From positions 58,355 to 122,354 of the forward strand of contig NZ_FQXI01000005.1 of assembly GCF_900129925.1 (NCBI RefSeq): a DNA stretch of 64,000 bases, read 5' to 3'. This stretch comes from Anaerosphaera aminiphila DSM 21120. Lineage in GTDB: Bacteria; Bacillota; Clostridia; Tissierellales; Peptoniphilaceae. A model generated the notes under the pieces. The model saw only the letters and a program-made list of their open reading frames with translations, was not told the DNA's origin and made no database searches. The first letter of the stretch is position 1. Every line of letters begins with the position of its first letter. The position numbers and the translations under genes were made by a program. Shown piece after piece: positions 1-8,975 of this stretch.

Positions 1-51
1 ACAGTCTGAAGGTACTTCTCCTTTTATAATGCTGCAAAATAAGCAATCCAT
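1..51 (-). CDS. HIT-family protein, N-terminal fragment (cut by window edge)
   Basis: Seventeen codons reading leftwards from an ATG at 51-49 translate as MDCLFCSIIKGEVPSDC. The CxFCxIIxGExPS pattern is the N-terminus of HIT (histidine triad) nucleotide hydrolases of the HinT type, which cleave purine nucleoside phosphoramidates in the cytoplasm. A GGAGGG ribosome binding site lies inside the 3' end of mtaB, and the start is only five bases beyond the mtaB stop, so this is probably the next gene of the same operon. The histidine triad itself lies outside the window, so the family call rests on the N-terminal motif alone. Confidence 0.75.
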   Translation of the reverse strand, partial: MDCLFCSIIKGEVPSDC

Positions 52-56
52 AATAT

Positions 57-1367
57 CTAACCCTCCGTTTCTAATTCAACTTCTACTGGTTCTCTATCTG
101 TATCTACTATTTTAACATCTTTTATCTCATTATTTAAACTTTTTTTAGAATTTACTCTGCATCTAATATAATTTGTAGTGTATCCTTCGTAAAAACCGTC
201 TGTCATTTTTTCTTCAAAGAGAACTGAATGTACTATTCCTCTGTTTTTGTCTGCAAAGTTTTTCATTAAATCTTCATTTAGTGTAATAAGTTTTTCACTG
301 CGTTTATGTTTTATATTTCCGTCTATTTGATTTTCCATATCAGCTGCCTTTGTGCCTGACCTTTTAGAGTATTTAAATACATGTATTCTTGAAAATCCAA
401 CTTTTTTAATTAAGTCGTAACTTTCCATAAATTCATCTTCTGATTCTCCCGGAAAACCAACAATTACATCAGTTGTCAACCCTGCATTTGGCATATAGCT
501 CTTTATTAACTCTGTAGTATTATAATATTCTTCTCTTGTGTACTTCCTATTCATTTCTCTTAACACTTTATTTGATCCACTTTGAAGAGATAGGTGAAAA
601 TGATCACACAATTTTTTGGTTTTTACTGCCCTCTTCATAAAGTCTTCTGTTATAGTTTTAGGCTCTATTGAGGAAAGCCTAATTCTATCAATTCCATTTA
701 CTTCTGATATCTTCTCTATTAAATCTATTAGACTAGTGTCCTTTAAATCATGTCCATAAGAGCCCACGTGAATACCCGTAATTACAACTTCTCTATAACC
801 TGCTTCTGCAAGTACATTCGCCTCTTCAAGACAGTCCTCAAGTTTTCTAGATCTTATGTTTCCCCTTGCATAAGGAATTATACAGTAAGTACAATATCTG
901 TTACAGCCGTCTTGAACTTTCATATAAGACCTAGTCATATCTTTTTCTCTACTTATGTTGATGCTTTGGAATTCTCTATCATTTTTAAGTGACCTGACTA
1001 TATTAATCTGACTCTTATTTTTTTCAAACTCTTCACACAAATCTACAACTTTACTACGTTCAGTAGTACCTATTATAATATCTACCCCATCAATAGCACT
1101 TACTTCATCTGGTGCTGTTTGAGAATAGCATCCCATAACTATAACTATAGAATCCGGATTTTCTCTCTTTGCTCGTCTTATAAACTGCCTTGACTTTTTA
1201 TCTGATAAATTTGTAACTGTGCAAGTATTGATAATGTATATATCTGAAACCTCTGTTTCAAAATCTACATTTAAGTACCCTCTCTCTTCAAATAATTCAG
1301 ACATAGCCTCAGATTCATATTTATTAACTTTACATCCTAACGTCAATATAGAAAATGTCTTCTTCAT
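57..1367 (-). CDS. mtaB: tRNA t6A37 methylthiotransferase MtaB
   Basis: Radical SAM methylthiotransferase that adds a methylthio group to N6-threonylcarbamoyladenosine at position 37 of tRNAs reading ANN codons. The order is an N-terminal MTTase domain with conserved cysteines (LGCKVN near residue 12, TCTVTN near 50, GCYSQ near 80), then the radical SAM cluster motif CNRYCTYCIIPYARG, then a C-terminal TRAM-like region. The length of about 436 residues is normal. A TTG at 1370 is in frame, but the next codon, ATG at 1367, is the more likely start. The gene begins just after the rsmE stop and closes the heat-shock/PrmA/RsmE block, a common order in clostridia. Confidence 0.93.
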   Translation of the reverse strand: MKKTFSILTLGCKVNKYESEAMSELFEERGYLNVDFETEVSDIYIINTCTVTNLSDKKSRQFIRRAKRENPDSIVIVMGCYSQTAPDEVSAIDGVDIIIGTTERSKVVDLCEEFEKNKSQINIVRSLKNDREFQSINISREKDMTRSYMKVQDGCNRYCTYCIIPYARGNIRSRKLEDCLEEANVLAEAGYREVVITGIHVGSYGHDLKDTSLIDLIEKISEVNGIDRIRLSSIEPKTITEDFMKRAVKTKKLCDHFHLSLQSGSNKVLREMNRKYTREEYYNTTELIKSYMPNAGLTTDVIVGFPGESEDEFMESYDLIKKVGFSRIHVFKYSKRSGTKAADMENQIDGNIKHKRSEKLITLNEDLMKNFADKNRGIVHSVLFEEKMTDGFYEGYTTNYIRCRVNSKKSLNNEIKDVKIVDTDREPVEVELETEG

Positions 1368-1370
1368 CAA

Positions 1371-2084
1371 TTACCTGCTTTCTAAATAATAAATTATTGA
1401 AAAACTTGAACATACAGCAGCTGTCTCCGCCCTTAAAATTCTGTTTCCAAGCGTTATTATATTTGCGCCATTTGCTTTTAATAACTCTATTTCAGATTCT
1501 TCAAATCCACCTTCCGAGCCTATTACCAAAGCAATATCACTTGATAGGTTTTTTAAATCATAGAGAGTTTTATTTTCTTCGCTTTCATAGGGAACTATTA
1601 AGTCCTTCATTTTAAAGTTATCAATTAGATTCTTTAAATTTATAGGTGAATTTACTTTTGGAATAAAATCCCTCTTAGACTGTTTTGCTGCCGCCTCAAC
1701 TACTTTTTGCCACCTTTGAACTTTTTTATCAGATTTTTGTTCTATATTTGCAACATTTCTCTTTAGTATTAGTGGATAAATTTCAGACACTCCAACTTCT
1801 GTAGCTTGTTTTAATGCCTGATCCATTTTATCGCCCTTTAAAATTGCCTGGAAAAGTGTAATTTTAATTTTACTCTCATTTTTGGGCTCAACTTCACTAA
1901 TTTTTTTTAATATTACAATATTTTCTTCTACTTCTTGTAACTCAGCTAAAAAAATTCCATTATTGGCACATACTTCAACTTTTTCTCTTTCACCTATCCT
2001 CAAAACTTTTAAAAAGTGATGAGAATTTTTCGGTGATAAATTTATACTATCTTGAAATTTACTTTCTTCAAAAAATCTATACAT
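1371..2084 (-). CDS. rsmE: 16S rRNA (uracil1498-N3)-methyltransferase RsmE
   Basis: SPOUT-class methyltransferase that methylates U1498 of 16S rRNA. The N-terminal PUA-like part contains HHFLKVLR. The C-terminal SAM-binding knot contains LVIGSEGGFEESE and LGNRILRAETA, the RsmE signature. The open frame reaches a TTG at 2102, but the ATG at 2084 is preceded by GGAAGAG at good spacing and gives the usual MYRFF start, so I chose it. Its first bases overlap the end of prmA, which indicates translational coupling. Confidence 0.93.
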   Translation of the reverse strand: MYRFFEESKFQDSINLSPKNSHHFLKVLRIGEREKVEVCANNGIFLAELQEVEENIVILKKISEVEPKNESKIKITLFQAILKGDKMDQALKQATEVGVSEIYPLILKRNVANIEQKSDKKVQRWQKVVEAAAKQSKRDFIPKVNSPINLKNLIDNFKMKDLIVPYESEENKTLYDLKNLSSDIALVIGSEGGFEESEIELLKANGANIITLGNRILRAETAAVCSSFSIIYYLESR

Positions 2085-2988
2085 TTTTCTCTCTTCCAAC
2101 AACTAATGCCCAACCATTTTTTTCTTTTACTTCTAATATTTCAAATCCTTCTTTTTCCAACGCATTTTTGACCATATCAATTTTTTCTACAATTATTCCA
2201 GATGAAATAAATAGTCCACCTCTATTTAAGTGTTTCTTTAAATCGCCTATCATTTCAACTATTATTTCCGCTATTATATTTGAAACTATTACATTTGCTC
2301 TACCCTCTACAACATCTAATAAATTTCCCTTGTAAATAGTCATTTTATCAAGTGTGTTGTTTAACTTTGCATTGTTGTATGTGGCCTCTATACATTTTGC
2401 ATCTATATCCACCGCCAAGACATTTTTTGCACCTAATTTTAATGCTGCTATTCCTAAAATTCCACTTCCACAGCCAATATCAAAGACAACATCTTCATCC
2501 TTTACGTGCTCTTCTAGGGCCTCTATGCATAGATATGTCGTCTCATGAGTTCCAGTTCCAAATGCCATTCCTGGGTCTATTTCAACTACTATCCTAGAAT
2601 CATTGTCGTATTCTTCCCAAGAGGGCTTTATTGTAATTTTTTCTCCAACTTCTATGGGATGGTAGTATTTCTTCCAATTATTAGCCCAATCTTCATCACT
2701 GGTAATATTAATTGTTGAATCTATATCTACTTTTTCTAGTTCTGATTTTAGTTTTTCAACATCTATTAAATCATCTTCTGCAAAATAACACTTTATTAAT
2801 AACTCTCCCTCTTCTACAAAAAAGGCATCATCATCTATAAAATCCCAATTCTTTTCATCTTGGTTTAATTCATCTACTATTGTTGCAGTATTTTCTTCAA
2901 ACGTATATATATCATGATCATATAAAATATTTACTACTTTTTCTCTCAGATTATCTTCTGTTTTTATTATGAGTTCTACGTACTTCAT
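2077..2988 (-). CDS. prmA: Ribosomal protein L11 methyltransferase PrmA
   Basis: Class I SAM-dependent enzyme that trimethylates lysines of ribosomal protein L11. It has an N-terminal substrate-recognition domain, PGMAFGTGTHETT before the fold, then motif I DIGCGSGILGIAALKLGA and post-I VDIDAKCIEAT. The catalytic-side motif is seen as VSNIIAEII. At 303 residues it has normal length. It sits between dnaJ and rsmE, the usual neighbourhood in Firmicutes, and overlaps rsmE by eight bases. Confidence 0.94.
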   Translation of the reverse strand: MKYVELIIKTEDNLREKVVNILYDHDIYTFEENTATIVDELNQDEKNWDFIDDDAFFVEEGELLIKCYFAEDDLIDVEKLKSELEKVDIDSTINITSDEDWANNWKKYYHPIEVGEKITIKPSWEEYDNDSRIVVEIDPGMAFGTGTHETTYLCIEALEEHVKDEDVVFDIGCGSGILGIAALKLGAKNVLAVDIDAKCIEATYNNAKLNNTLDKMTIYKGNLLDVVEGRANVIVSNIIAEIIVEMIGDLKKHLNRGGLFISSGIIVEKIDMVKNALEKEGFEILEVKEKNGWALVVGREKNV

Positions 2989-3004
2989 AATTCCTCCATA
3001 TTAA

Positions 3005-3034
3005 AATAGACAAAATTTATAAATTTTGTCTATT
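3005..3034 (-). terminator. Hairpin between dnaJ and prmA
   Basis: A near-perfect inverted repeat, AATAGACAAAATTT with its complement around a two-base loop, covers the dnaJ stop codon. On the minus strand it is followed by only four T residues. It may be a weak terminator or an RNA-processing site that sets lower expression of the downstream genes. Confidence 0.5.
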
Positions 3035-4145
3035 CAAAAAATTCTTTAAACTTATCAAAGAATCCTTTTTTTTCTTCTTTTCCGTTTTCACTTTTATCTC
3101 TTAGAGATTCTAATAATTCCCTTTGTTCTTCATTAACTTTTTTAGGAACTATTATATCTACTGTGAAGTACAGGTCGCCTTTGCCTTCTTTTTTTACAAA
3201 GCTAACTCCCTCATTTTTAAGTTTGAAGGTAGTTCCTCCTTGAGTTCCCTTTGGTATTTCAAAGTCGACTAAACTTGTAAGCGTTGGAACTTTTATTTCT
3301 CCACCTAAAACTGCATCTACATATGAGATAGGAATTTCTAAGTGTAAGTCATTGCCTGTTCTCTTAAATACAGAATCTTCTTTTACAGAAAGATAGATAT
3401 ATAAGTCTCCATTAGGTCCACCATTTTCCCCTGAATGACCTTCGCCCTTCATAGATATTATAGTGTTGTCATCTACGCCCGCAGGAATCTTTACATTAAT
3501 TTTTTTATTGTTAACTTCTTTTCCAGATCCATGACATTTGTGACAAGGGTCATCGAGTATTTCTCCAGTCCCATTACACTTATCACAGGTTACCACTCTA
3601 ACAAATCTTCCAAAAGCGGAATTTGACTGAACTTTAACTTGACCTGAGCCATGACACTTATCACAAGTGTGCTTGTCAGTTCCTGGTTCTGCTCCTGTTC
3701 CATGACATACACTACAATCTTCTTGTCTTCTTATATTAATATCTTTTTCAACGCCAAAGACAGCTTCTCTGAAATCAAGATTTATATCATATCTTATATC
3801 TTGACCTTTTGTCGGAGATTTAGAATTCCTCGTACTATCAGAATCTCTGAATCCTCCCCCAAACATATCAAATATATCTCCAAATATATCTCCAAATCCA
3901 CCAAATCCGGAATCTTGATAGTTTCCATTTACTCCGTCTTCACCGTAGAGATCATAAGTCTTTCTCTTTTGTTCATCTGACAAAATTTCATATGCCACAT
4001 TTATTTCTTTAAAGCTTTTTTCTGCATCTTTATTATCAGGATTTAAGTCGGGATGATATTTTTTAGCAAGTTTTTTATATGATCTTTTTATCTCTTCAAA
4101 ACTAGCATCTCTTTTAACTCCCAATATTTCATAAAAATCTTTCAA
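3030..4145 (-). CDS. dnaJ: Chaperone protein DnaJ (Hsp40)
   Basis: Co-chaperone that delivers unfolded clients to DnaK and stimulates its ATPase. The J domain (1-70) carries the HPD triad in KKYHPDLNPD. A Gly/Phe-rich stretch follows (about 75-105), then four CxxCxGxG zinc-binding repeats (CSVCHGTG, CDKCHGSG, CDKCNGTG, CHKCHGSG), then the C-terminal client-binding domains. The 371-residue length is standard for type I DnaJ. The start codon is TTG at 4145-4143, preceded by GGTGGTGA; no better start is present. A strong terminator lies between dnaK and this gene. Confidence 0.96.
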   Translation of the reverse strand: MKDFYEILGVKRDASFEEIKRSYKKLAKKYHPDLNPDNKDAEKSFKEINVAYEILSDEQKRKTYDLYGEDGVNGNYQDSGFGGFGDIFGDIFDMFGGGFRDSDSTRNSKSPTKGQDIRYDINLDFREAVFGVEKDINIRRQEDCSVCHGTGAEPGTDKHTCDKCHGSGQVKVQSNSAFGRFVRVVTCDKCNGTGEILDDPCHKCHGSGKEVNNKKINVKIPAGVDDNTIISMKGEGHSGENGGPNGDLYIYLSVKEDSVFKRTGNDLHLEIPISYVDAVLGGEIKVPTLTSLVDFEIPKGTQGGTTFKLKNEGVSFVKKEGKGDLYFTVDIIVPKKVNEEQRELLESLRDKSENGKEEKKGFFDKFKEFFE

Positions 4146-4192
4146 TGTTTCACCACCATTTTCTAATCCATTTTACATTGTATTCTAAAAAA

Positions 4193-4226
4193 AATAAAGC
4201 TAAATCTTTTTTGATTTAGCTTTATT
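4193..4226 (-). terminator. Strong intrinsic terminator between dnaK and dnaJ
   Basis: A 14-bp perfect stem, AATAAAGCTAAATC and its complement, with a six-base loop is followed on the minus strand by eight T residues. It lies in the 92-base gap between the dnaK stop and the dnaJ start, so dnaJ and the genes beyond it would be transcribed by read-through or from a promoter I did not identify. Confidence 0.85.
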
Positions 4227-4237
4227 CAAATACTTAA

Positions 4238-6052
4238 TTATTGTTCGTCTTCATCTACGACTTCATAATCAGCATCTACTACATCTTCTTCAGGGTTAGC
4301 TTGTCCTGAATCTGATTGAGTTTGTTTATACATCTCTTCTGATATAGCATAGAAAGCTTGAGTCAACTCTTCAGTTTTTGCCTTTATTTCATCAACATTT
4401 TCAGAATCTTTAACTGCTTTTAATTCTTCAAGAGCTTTTTCAATTTTTTCTTTATCTTCTGGCTTTATTTTATCTTTAGCTTCTTCTAAAGTTGATTCTG
4501 CTTGGTAAATCATTGCATCTGCGTTATTTTTAGCTTCAATAAGACCTTTTTTCTTTTCATCTTCTTGAGCATACATTTCTGCTTCTTTAACTTTCTTTTC
4601 TATTTCTTCATCTGTTAAGTTTGAAGAAGAGGTAATTGTAATATTTTGTTCTTTACCTGTTCCCAAGTCCTTAGCTGATACATTTACTATACCATTTGCA
4701 TCAATGTCAAATGATACTTCTATTTGTGGAGTTCCACGTCTAGCTGGCAATATACCGTCTAATTGGAATCTTCCCAATGTTACGTTGTCAGATGCCATTT
4801 GTCTTTCACCTTGTAGAACATGAATATCTACAGATGTTTGATTGTCTGTTGCTGTTGTAAATGTTTGAGATTTTTTAGTAGGAATAGTTGTATTTCTTTC
4901 AATTAATCTAGTTGTTACTCCTCCCATAGTTTCAATTCCTAGGGATAGTGGTGTAACGTCAAGAAGTAATAAGTCTTTTACGTCTCCTGAAAGAACTCCA
5001 CCTTGAATTGCTGCACCTAGTGCTACACTTTCATCAGGGTTAATATCCTTTTGAGGATCTTTTCCTATTAATCTTTTAATACTTGCTTGTACAGCAGGAA
5101 TTCTTGTAGATCCTCCTACTAATAGTACCTTATCTATATCTTTTGCAGTAAGTCCTGCATCTTTTAATGCATCTAATACTGGTTGTTCTGTCTTCTTTAC
5201 AAGATCTTTTGTCAACTCGTCAAATTTCGCTCTGGTTAAGTCCATATTTAAGTGAAGTGGACCATCTGCAGTAGCTATTATAAATGGAAGGTTAATATTT
5301 GTAGACATAGTAGATGAAAGTTCTTTCTTAGCTTTTTCAGCTGCTTCTTTCAATCTTTGTAAACTCATTTTGTCTGCCTTTAAATCTACTCCATTTTCTT
5401 TTTTAAATTGATCTGCTATAAAGTCTATAACTTTGCTATCAAAGTCGTCTCCACCAAGTTTGTTATTTCCTCTTGTAGAGTGTACTTCAAATACTCCGTC
5501 AGATAATTCAAGTATTGAAACGTCGAAAGTTCCTCCACCAAGGTCAAATACCATTACTGTTTGATCTTCTTTTTCTTTATCTTCACCATATGCAAGTGCT
5601 GCCGCTGTTGGCTCATTTACTATTCTCTTAACATCTAATCCAGCAATGAGACCTGCATCTTTTGTAGCTTGTCTTTGAGAGTCTGTAAAATATGCCGGTA
5701 CTGTTATTACTGCTTCAGTAATCTTTTCTCCCAAATAACTTTCAGCATCTGATTTTAATTTTTGTAAAATCATTGCAGATATTTCTTGTGGCGTATAACT
5801 TCTTCCATCTATTGTAATTTTATGGTCAGTTCCCATTTCTCTTTTGATTGATTGAATTGTTCTCTCTGGGTTAGTTATTGCTTGACGTTTTGCTGTTTCT
5901 CCAACTAATCTTTCACCATCTTTAGTAAAAGCTACTATTGAAGGTGTTGTTCTATTTCCTTCAATGTTAGGAATTATTATTGAGTCTCCACCTTCCATTA
6001 CTGCGACAGCAGAGTTTGTTGTTCCTAAATCGATACCTATTATTTTTCCCAT
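4238..6052 (-). CDS. dnaK: Chaperone protein DnaK (Hsp70)
   Basis: ATP-dependent Hsp70 chaperone. The nucleotide-binding domain (1 to about 360) has [49 protein letters not shown] and [13 protein letters not shown]. The substrate-binding domain has [14 protein letters not shown] and the LQGER segment. The lid ends in an acidic tail ([14 protein letters not shown]) typical of bacterial DnaK. At 604 residues it has the short Gram-positive form, missing a segment of the nucleotide-binding domain found in proteobacterial proteins. It is preceded by AAGGAGGA and follows grpE. Confidence 0.98.
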   Translation of the reverse strand: MGKIIGIDLGTTNSAVAVMEGGDSIIIPNIEGNRTTPSIVAFTKDGERLVGETAKRQAITNPERTIQSIKREMGTDHKITIDGRSYTPQEISAMILQKLKSDAESYLGEKITEAVITVPAYFTDSQRQATKDAGLIAGLDVKRIVNEPTAAALAYGEDKEKEDQTVMVFDLGGGTFDVSILELSDGVFEVHSTRGNNKLGGDDFDSKVIDFIADQFKKENGVDLKADKMSLQRLKEAAEKAKKELSSTMSTNINLPFIIATADGPLHLNMDLTRAKFDELTKDLVKKTEQPVLDALKDAGLTAKDIDKVLLVGGSTRIPAVQASIKRLIGKDPQKDINPDESVALGAAIQGGVLSGDVKDLLLLDVTPLSLGIETMGGVTTRLIERNTTIPTKKSQTFTTATDNQTSVDIHVLQGERQMASDNVTLGRFQLDGILPARRGTPQIEVSFDIDANGIVNVSAKDLGTGKEQNITITSSSNLTDEEIEKKVKEAEMYAQEDEKKKGLIEAKNNADAMIYQAESTLEEAKDKIKPEDKEKIEKALEELKAVKDSENVDEIKAKTEELTQAFYAISEEMYKQTQSDSGQANPEEDVVDADYEVVDEDEQ

Positions 6053-6090
6053 ATTATTTGTTTCCTCCTTAAGAGATTTTTATTTTTAAT

Positions 6091-6645
6091 TTATTGTGAT
6101 ACTTTAACCATAGCTGGTCTTAGTACTTTTTCGCCTAATTTATATCCTTTTTGTAATACTTCTATTACTATTCCTTCTTTTGTGCCTTCTTTTGGTTCTA
6201 CTAGTACAGCATGATGAGTATTCGGATCAAATTTACTATCTAACGCTTCTATTTCCTTTACATCATTCTTTTCTAGTAGTTCAATTAATTGGCCATATAT
6301 CATATCAATGCCTTCAGTAAAGCTGTTCTTCTCATCACTCATACTCAAAGCTCTTTCAAAGTTATCAATTATTGGCAATAGGCCCAACATCACTTTTTCT
6401 ATGCCCAAGTCAATATAATCTTTTTTTTCATTTTCTGTTCTTCTCTTGTAGTTAGAAAAATCTGCTTGAAGTCTAACGAACTTGTCCTTCATTAAATTTA
6501 ACTCATCATCTGACTCACCTTGAGAATCTTCAGATACATCTTCTGTATTTTTCTTATCTTCTATTTCCTCTTCAATGTCCTGCAATTCTTCCTCTGTATC
6601 TTCTACTTCTTCTGCCTTTTTATTTAAGTTATCTCTCTTACTCAC
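6091..6645 (-). CDS. grpE: Nucleotide exchange factor GrpE
   Basis: Exchanges ADP for ATP on DnaK. The first 55 residues are highly acidic and Lys/Glu-rich, followed by the long dimerising helix (LMKDKFVRLQADFSNYKRRT) and the C-terminal beta domain (HHAVLVEP, VLQKGYKLGEKVLRPAMVKV), the GrpE signature. The start is GTG at 6645-6643 with GAGGTGAT upstream. It begins just after the hrcA stop. Confidence 0.97.
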   Translation of the reverse strand: MSKRDNLNKKAEEVEDTEEELQDIEEEIEDKKNTEDVSEDSQGESDDELNLMKDKFVRLQADFSNYKRRTENEKKDYIDLGIEKVMLGLLPIIDNFERALSMSDEKNSFTEGIDMIYGQLIELLEKNDVKEIEALDSKFDPNTHHAVLVEPKEGTKEGIVIEVLQKGYKLGEKVLRPAMVKVSQ

Positions 6646-6649
6646 ATAA

Positions 6650-7681
6650 TCACCTCACTATTTCATCTAATGCAAAAGATAAATTATTTCTAAATTCTTT
6701 TACAGTTTCAATTTGTTTTTTATAATCCATTCTAGTTGGTCCAATAATTCCAATTTCTCCCATTTGTTGATTCTTTGGTTTAAAAGTAGCTCTAATTAGT
6801 GAATTTGACTTCATTAATTCCTCTGTATTTTCATCGCCTATTATAACTTCTAAATCAGATGAATTCATTGGATTACTTATGAGTTTTAAAATAGAATCTC
6901 TATCTTCCATAAACGAAATAAAGTTTTTAACTTTATCTAAATTTAAAAATTCTTCAAAATTTAATATATTTGTTATACCATCATAGTATATGTCTATTGA
7001 ACTAACTTTTTCATTAAACATACTTGCTCTGCTAATGACCTCAGATATAAAGTCACTGTATTTTACTATTGGTCCCTTTAACACAACTTTTAATCCGTCT
7101 ATTTCTTGAAAGTCCAATTCTACTAAATATTCATTTAACTTGTCGCATATAATATCTAAATCATAGTCTGGTATAGGAGTTTTAACATTTAAAATTTGTT
7201 TTTCAACAACTCCCTTATTTCCAACTATTAAAAGCAAGATACTATATTTGTCAATATTTAGTAAGTGTATAAACTTAATTTTTGTATCTGGTTTTTTAAA
7301 TGCTATGACAAAAGCAGTACAATTAGTTGAATCCGCCAATAAACTAGCAGCATTTTGATATAAATCATCAAATTTTGTAACATTTTTAAATAACTTATCT
7401 ATTAAAGATATGTCTATATTTAATTTGTCTTCTTGAAAATCTTCTCCTTGTAACTCATCTACAAAAAATCTATAAGCTTTGTCCGATGGAATTCTACCAG
7501 CTGAAGTGTGAGGTTTGCTTAAATAACCTAATTCTTCTAAATCTGCCATTTCATTTCTTATCGTTGCAGAACTAATTCCCATGTTAAATTCCTTTAAAAT
7601 TGTCTTTGAACCTACAGGACTTGGAAAATTAATATAAGAATTTATTATAGCCTTTAAGATTTCTGTTTTTCTTTCATTCAT
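6650..7681 (-). CDS. hrcA: Heat-inducible transcription repressor HrcA
   Basis: Repressor of class I heat-shock genes that binds the CIRCE operator. The N-terminal winged helix contains ERKTEILKAIINSYI, then GSKTILKEF and SSATIRNEMADLEELGYL; the PHTSAGRIPSDKAYRFFVDEL motif follows. The C-terminal domain is GAF-like. The open frame reaches a GTG at 7690, but ATG at 7681 has AAAGGTGG at proper spacing and is preferred. It is the first gene of the operon and lies directly downstream of a perfect CIRCE element, so it should be autoregulated. Confidence 0.96.
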   Translation of the reverse strand: MNERKTEILKAIINSYINFPSPVGSKTILKEFNMGISSATIRNEMADLEELGYLSKPHTSAGRIPSDKAYRFFVDELQGEDFQEDKLNIDISLIDKLFKNVTKFDDLYQNAASLLADSTNCTAFVIAFKKPDTKIKFIHLLNIDKYSILLLIVGNKGVVEKQILNVKTPIPDYDLDIICDKLNEYLVELDFQEIDGLKVVLKGPIVKYSDFISEVISRASMFNEKVSSIDIYYDGITNILNFEEFLNLDKVKNFISFMEDRDSILKLISNPMNSSDLEVIIGDENTEELMKSNSLIRATFKPKNQQMGEIGIIGPTRMDYKKQIETVKEFRNNLSFALDEIVR

Positions 7682-7696
7682 TGCAACCACCTTTTA

Positions 7697-7723
7697 TTAG
7701 CACTCATTAGCAGCGAGTGCTAA
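7697..7723. promoter_or_regulatory. CIRCE operator (HrcA binding site)
   Basis: TTAGCACTC, nine bases, GAGTGCTAA: both arms match the CIRCE consensus exactly. It lies between the predicted hrcA promoter and the hrcA start, about +7 to +33 relative to the predicted transcription start, where bound HrcA would block transcription. Confidence 0.97.
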
Positions 7724-7736
7724 AGCTTATGTATAT

Positions 7737-7765
7737 ATAATACTAGCTTAGTCAAAGATTGTCAA
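7737..7765 (-). promoter_or_regulatory. SigA-type promoter of the hrcA operon
   Basis: On the minus strand, TTGACA (7765-7760), a 17-base spacer and TATTAT (7742-7737). It sits immediately upstream of CIRCE, the usual arrangement for class I heat-shock operons. Confidence 0.8.
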
Positions 7766-7836
7766 TAGATTTATAATATATTTTATTTGGTTTTTGATGC
7801 TTATTATAAATAGCTAACTATTGAATTCTTAATCTG

Positions 7837-7865
7837 TTTAAAATATTTTGAAACTGTGTTAAAAT
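7837..7865 (+). promoter_or_regulatory. Putative promoter of the lepB-lepB-lepA genes
   Basis: TTTAAA (7837-7842), a 17-base spacer and TAAAAT (7860-7865), ending 29 bases before the first signal peptidase start. The -35 box is a weak match, so this is tentative. Confidence 0.5.
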
Positions 7866-7894
7866 AGAGTTTAGCGAATTTTAGGAGGCATATA

Positions 7895-8389
7895 ATGAAA
7901 GATAGCACAGCAAGTAATTTAAAATTCTTACTTATAGCACTTATTTTGGCATTTGTAGTGAGAAACTTTTTATTTAACATTACATTTGTAAACGGCTCGT
8001 CAATGGAGCCAACACTTAGTAATCACAATGTAATGTTCTCTCTCATTCCCAAAAAATATTTTGTTTCCAGAGGAGACATTGTAGTAGTTAAACCCCCTAC
8101 TGAAAAAAACAAAAAATATATTAAAAGGCTAATTGGTCTGCCAAATGAAGAAATTAAAATTACCAACGGCAAAATTTACATTGATGACCAACTATATGAA
8201 GAAGATTATATTTCCAACGAATACACAGAGGCTATAAATGCCACTGATGTAAAATTAAAGGATAATGAGTATTTTATTGTAGGTGACAATAGAAATCCGG
8301 GAGCATCTAGTGACTCCAGATTATTTGGACCAATAAGTCGCAAAGATATTAAATCTGTTGTCGTCTTTAAAATATATCCTTTCAATTAA
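7895..8389 (+). CDS. lepB: Signal peptidase I (first of two tandem copies)
   Basis: Membrane serine protease (S26) that removes signal peptides outside the cytoplasmic membrane. It has one N-terminal membrane segment (LLIALILAFVVRNFLF), the catalytic Ser in NGSSMEPTL, the catalytic Lys in KKYIKRLIGLP and the GDNRNPGASSDSR box. At 164 residues it is the short single-pass Gram-positive form. A TTTTAGGAGG site precedes the ATG. A paralogue starts 25 bases downstream, and both probably share one transcript with lepA. Confidence 0.94.
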   Translation: MKDSTASNLKFLLIALILAFVVRNFLFNITFVNGSSMEPTLSNHNVMFSLIPKKYFVSRGDIVVVKPPTEKNKKYIKRLIGLPNEEIKITNGKIYIDDQLYEEDYISNEYTEAINATDVKLKDNEYFIVGDNRNPGASSDSRLFGPISRKDIKSVVVFKIYPFN

Positions 8390-8414
8390 TTTAAAATGAG
8401 GTGAATTATATATA

Positions 8415-8975
8415 ATGGATAGTAAAAATTCTGAACGAGAGGAAAAAAGCTCAATCTTAAGTTGGATTACAACTATTGTAGGAGCAGTAATACTCTATTT
8501 TATAATTACTGGTTTTATTCTAAATACAACTGTTGTAATTGGAGAATCAATGCAGCCTACACTTCAACAAAATAACAGATTGATTTCTTTAAAATTTCCA
8601 CTTTACTATAGCAATCCGGAACAAGGAGATATAATAATTTTAGACTCTCCTGAAGAAGAAAATAAAGAATACATTAAGAGAGTTGTAGGCGTCCCCGGTG
8701 ATACTATTGAAATAAAAGATGGAAGTGTATATGTAAACGGACAAATTTATAGTGAGGATTATATTGAAGAAAACACCCCCACTTTAATTTACAACGAAAA
8801 TTCATGGACATTGGGTGCAGATGAATACTTTGTAATGGGTGATAATAGATTGCCAGGTAAGTCTCTTGATTCAAGATACTTTGGCCCTATAAATAAAGAT
8901 ACTATTAGAGGAATTGCCAATTTTAGATATTGGCCTATTTCTGAATTTGGATCTATAGGAGGTTTAAATGACTGA
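8415..8975 (+). CDS. lepB: Signal peptidase I (second tandem copy)
   Basis: Second S26 signal peptidase. A short charged cytoplasmic N-terminus is followed by a membrane segment ([18 protein letters not shown]), catalytic Ser in GESMQPTL, catalytic Lys in [13 protein letters not shown] and [13 protein letters not shown]. It shares the catalytic boxes with the first copy but differs clearly between them, so this is not a recent duplication. Its last eight bases overlap the lepA start, and the lepA ribosome binding site GGAGG lies within its last codons, so translation of the two is probably coupled. Confidence 0.94.
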   Translation: MDSKNSEREEKSSILSWITTIVGAVILYFIITGFILNTTVVIGESMQPTLQQNNRLISLKFPLYYSNPEQGDIIILDSPEEENKEYIKRVVGVPGDTIEIKDGSVYVNGQIYSEDYIEENTPTLIYNENSWTLGADEYFVMGDNRLPGKSLDSRYFGPINKDTIRGIANFRYWPISEFGSIGGLND

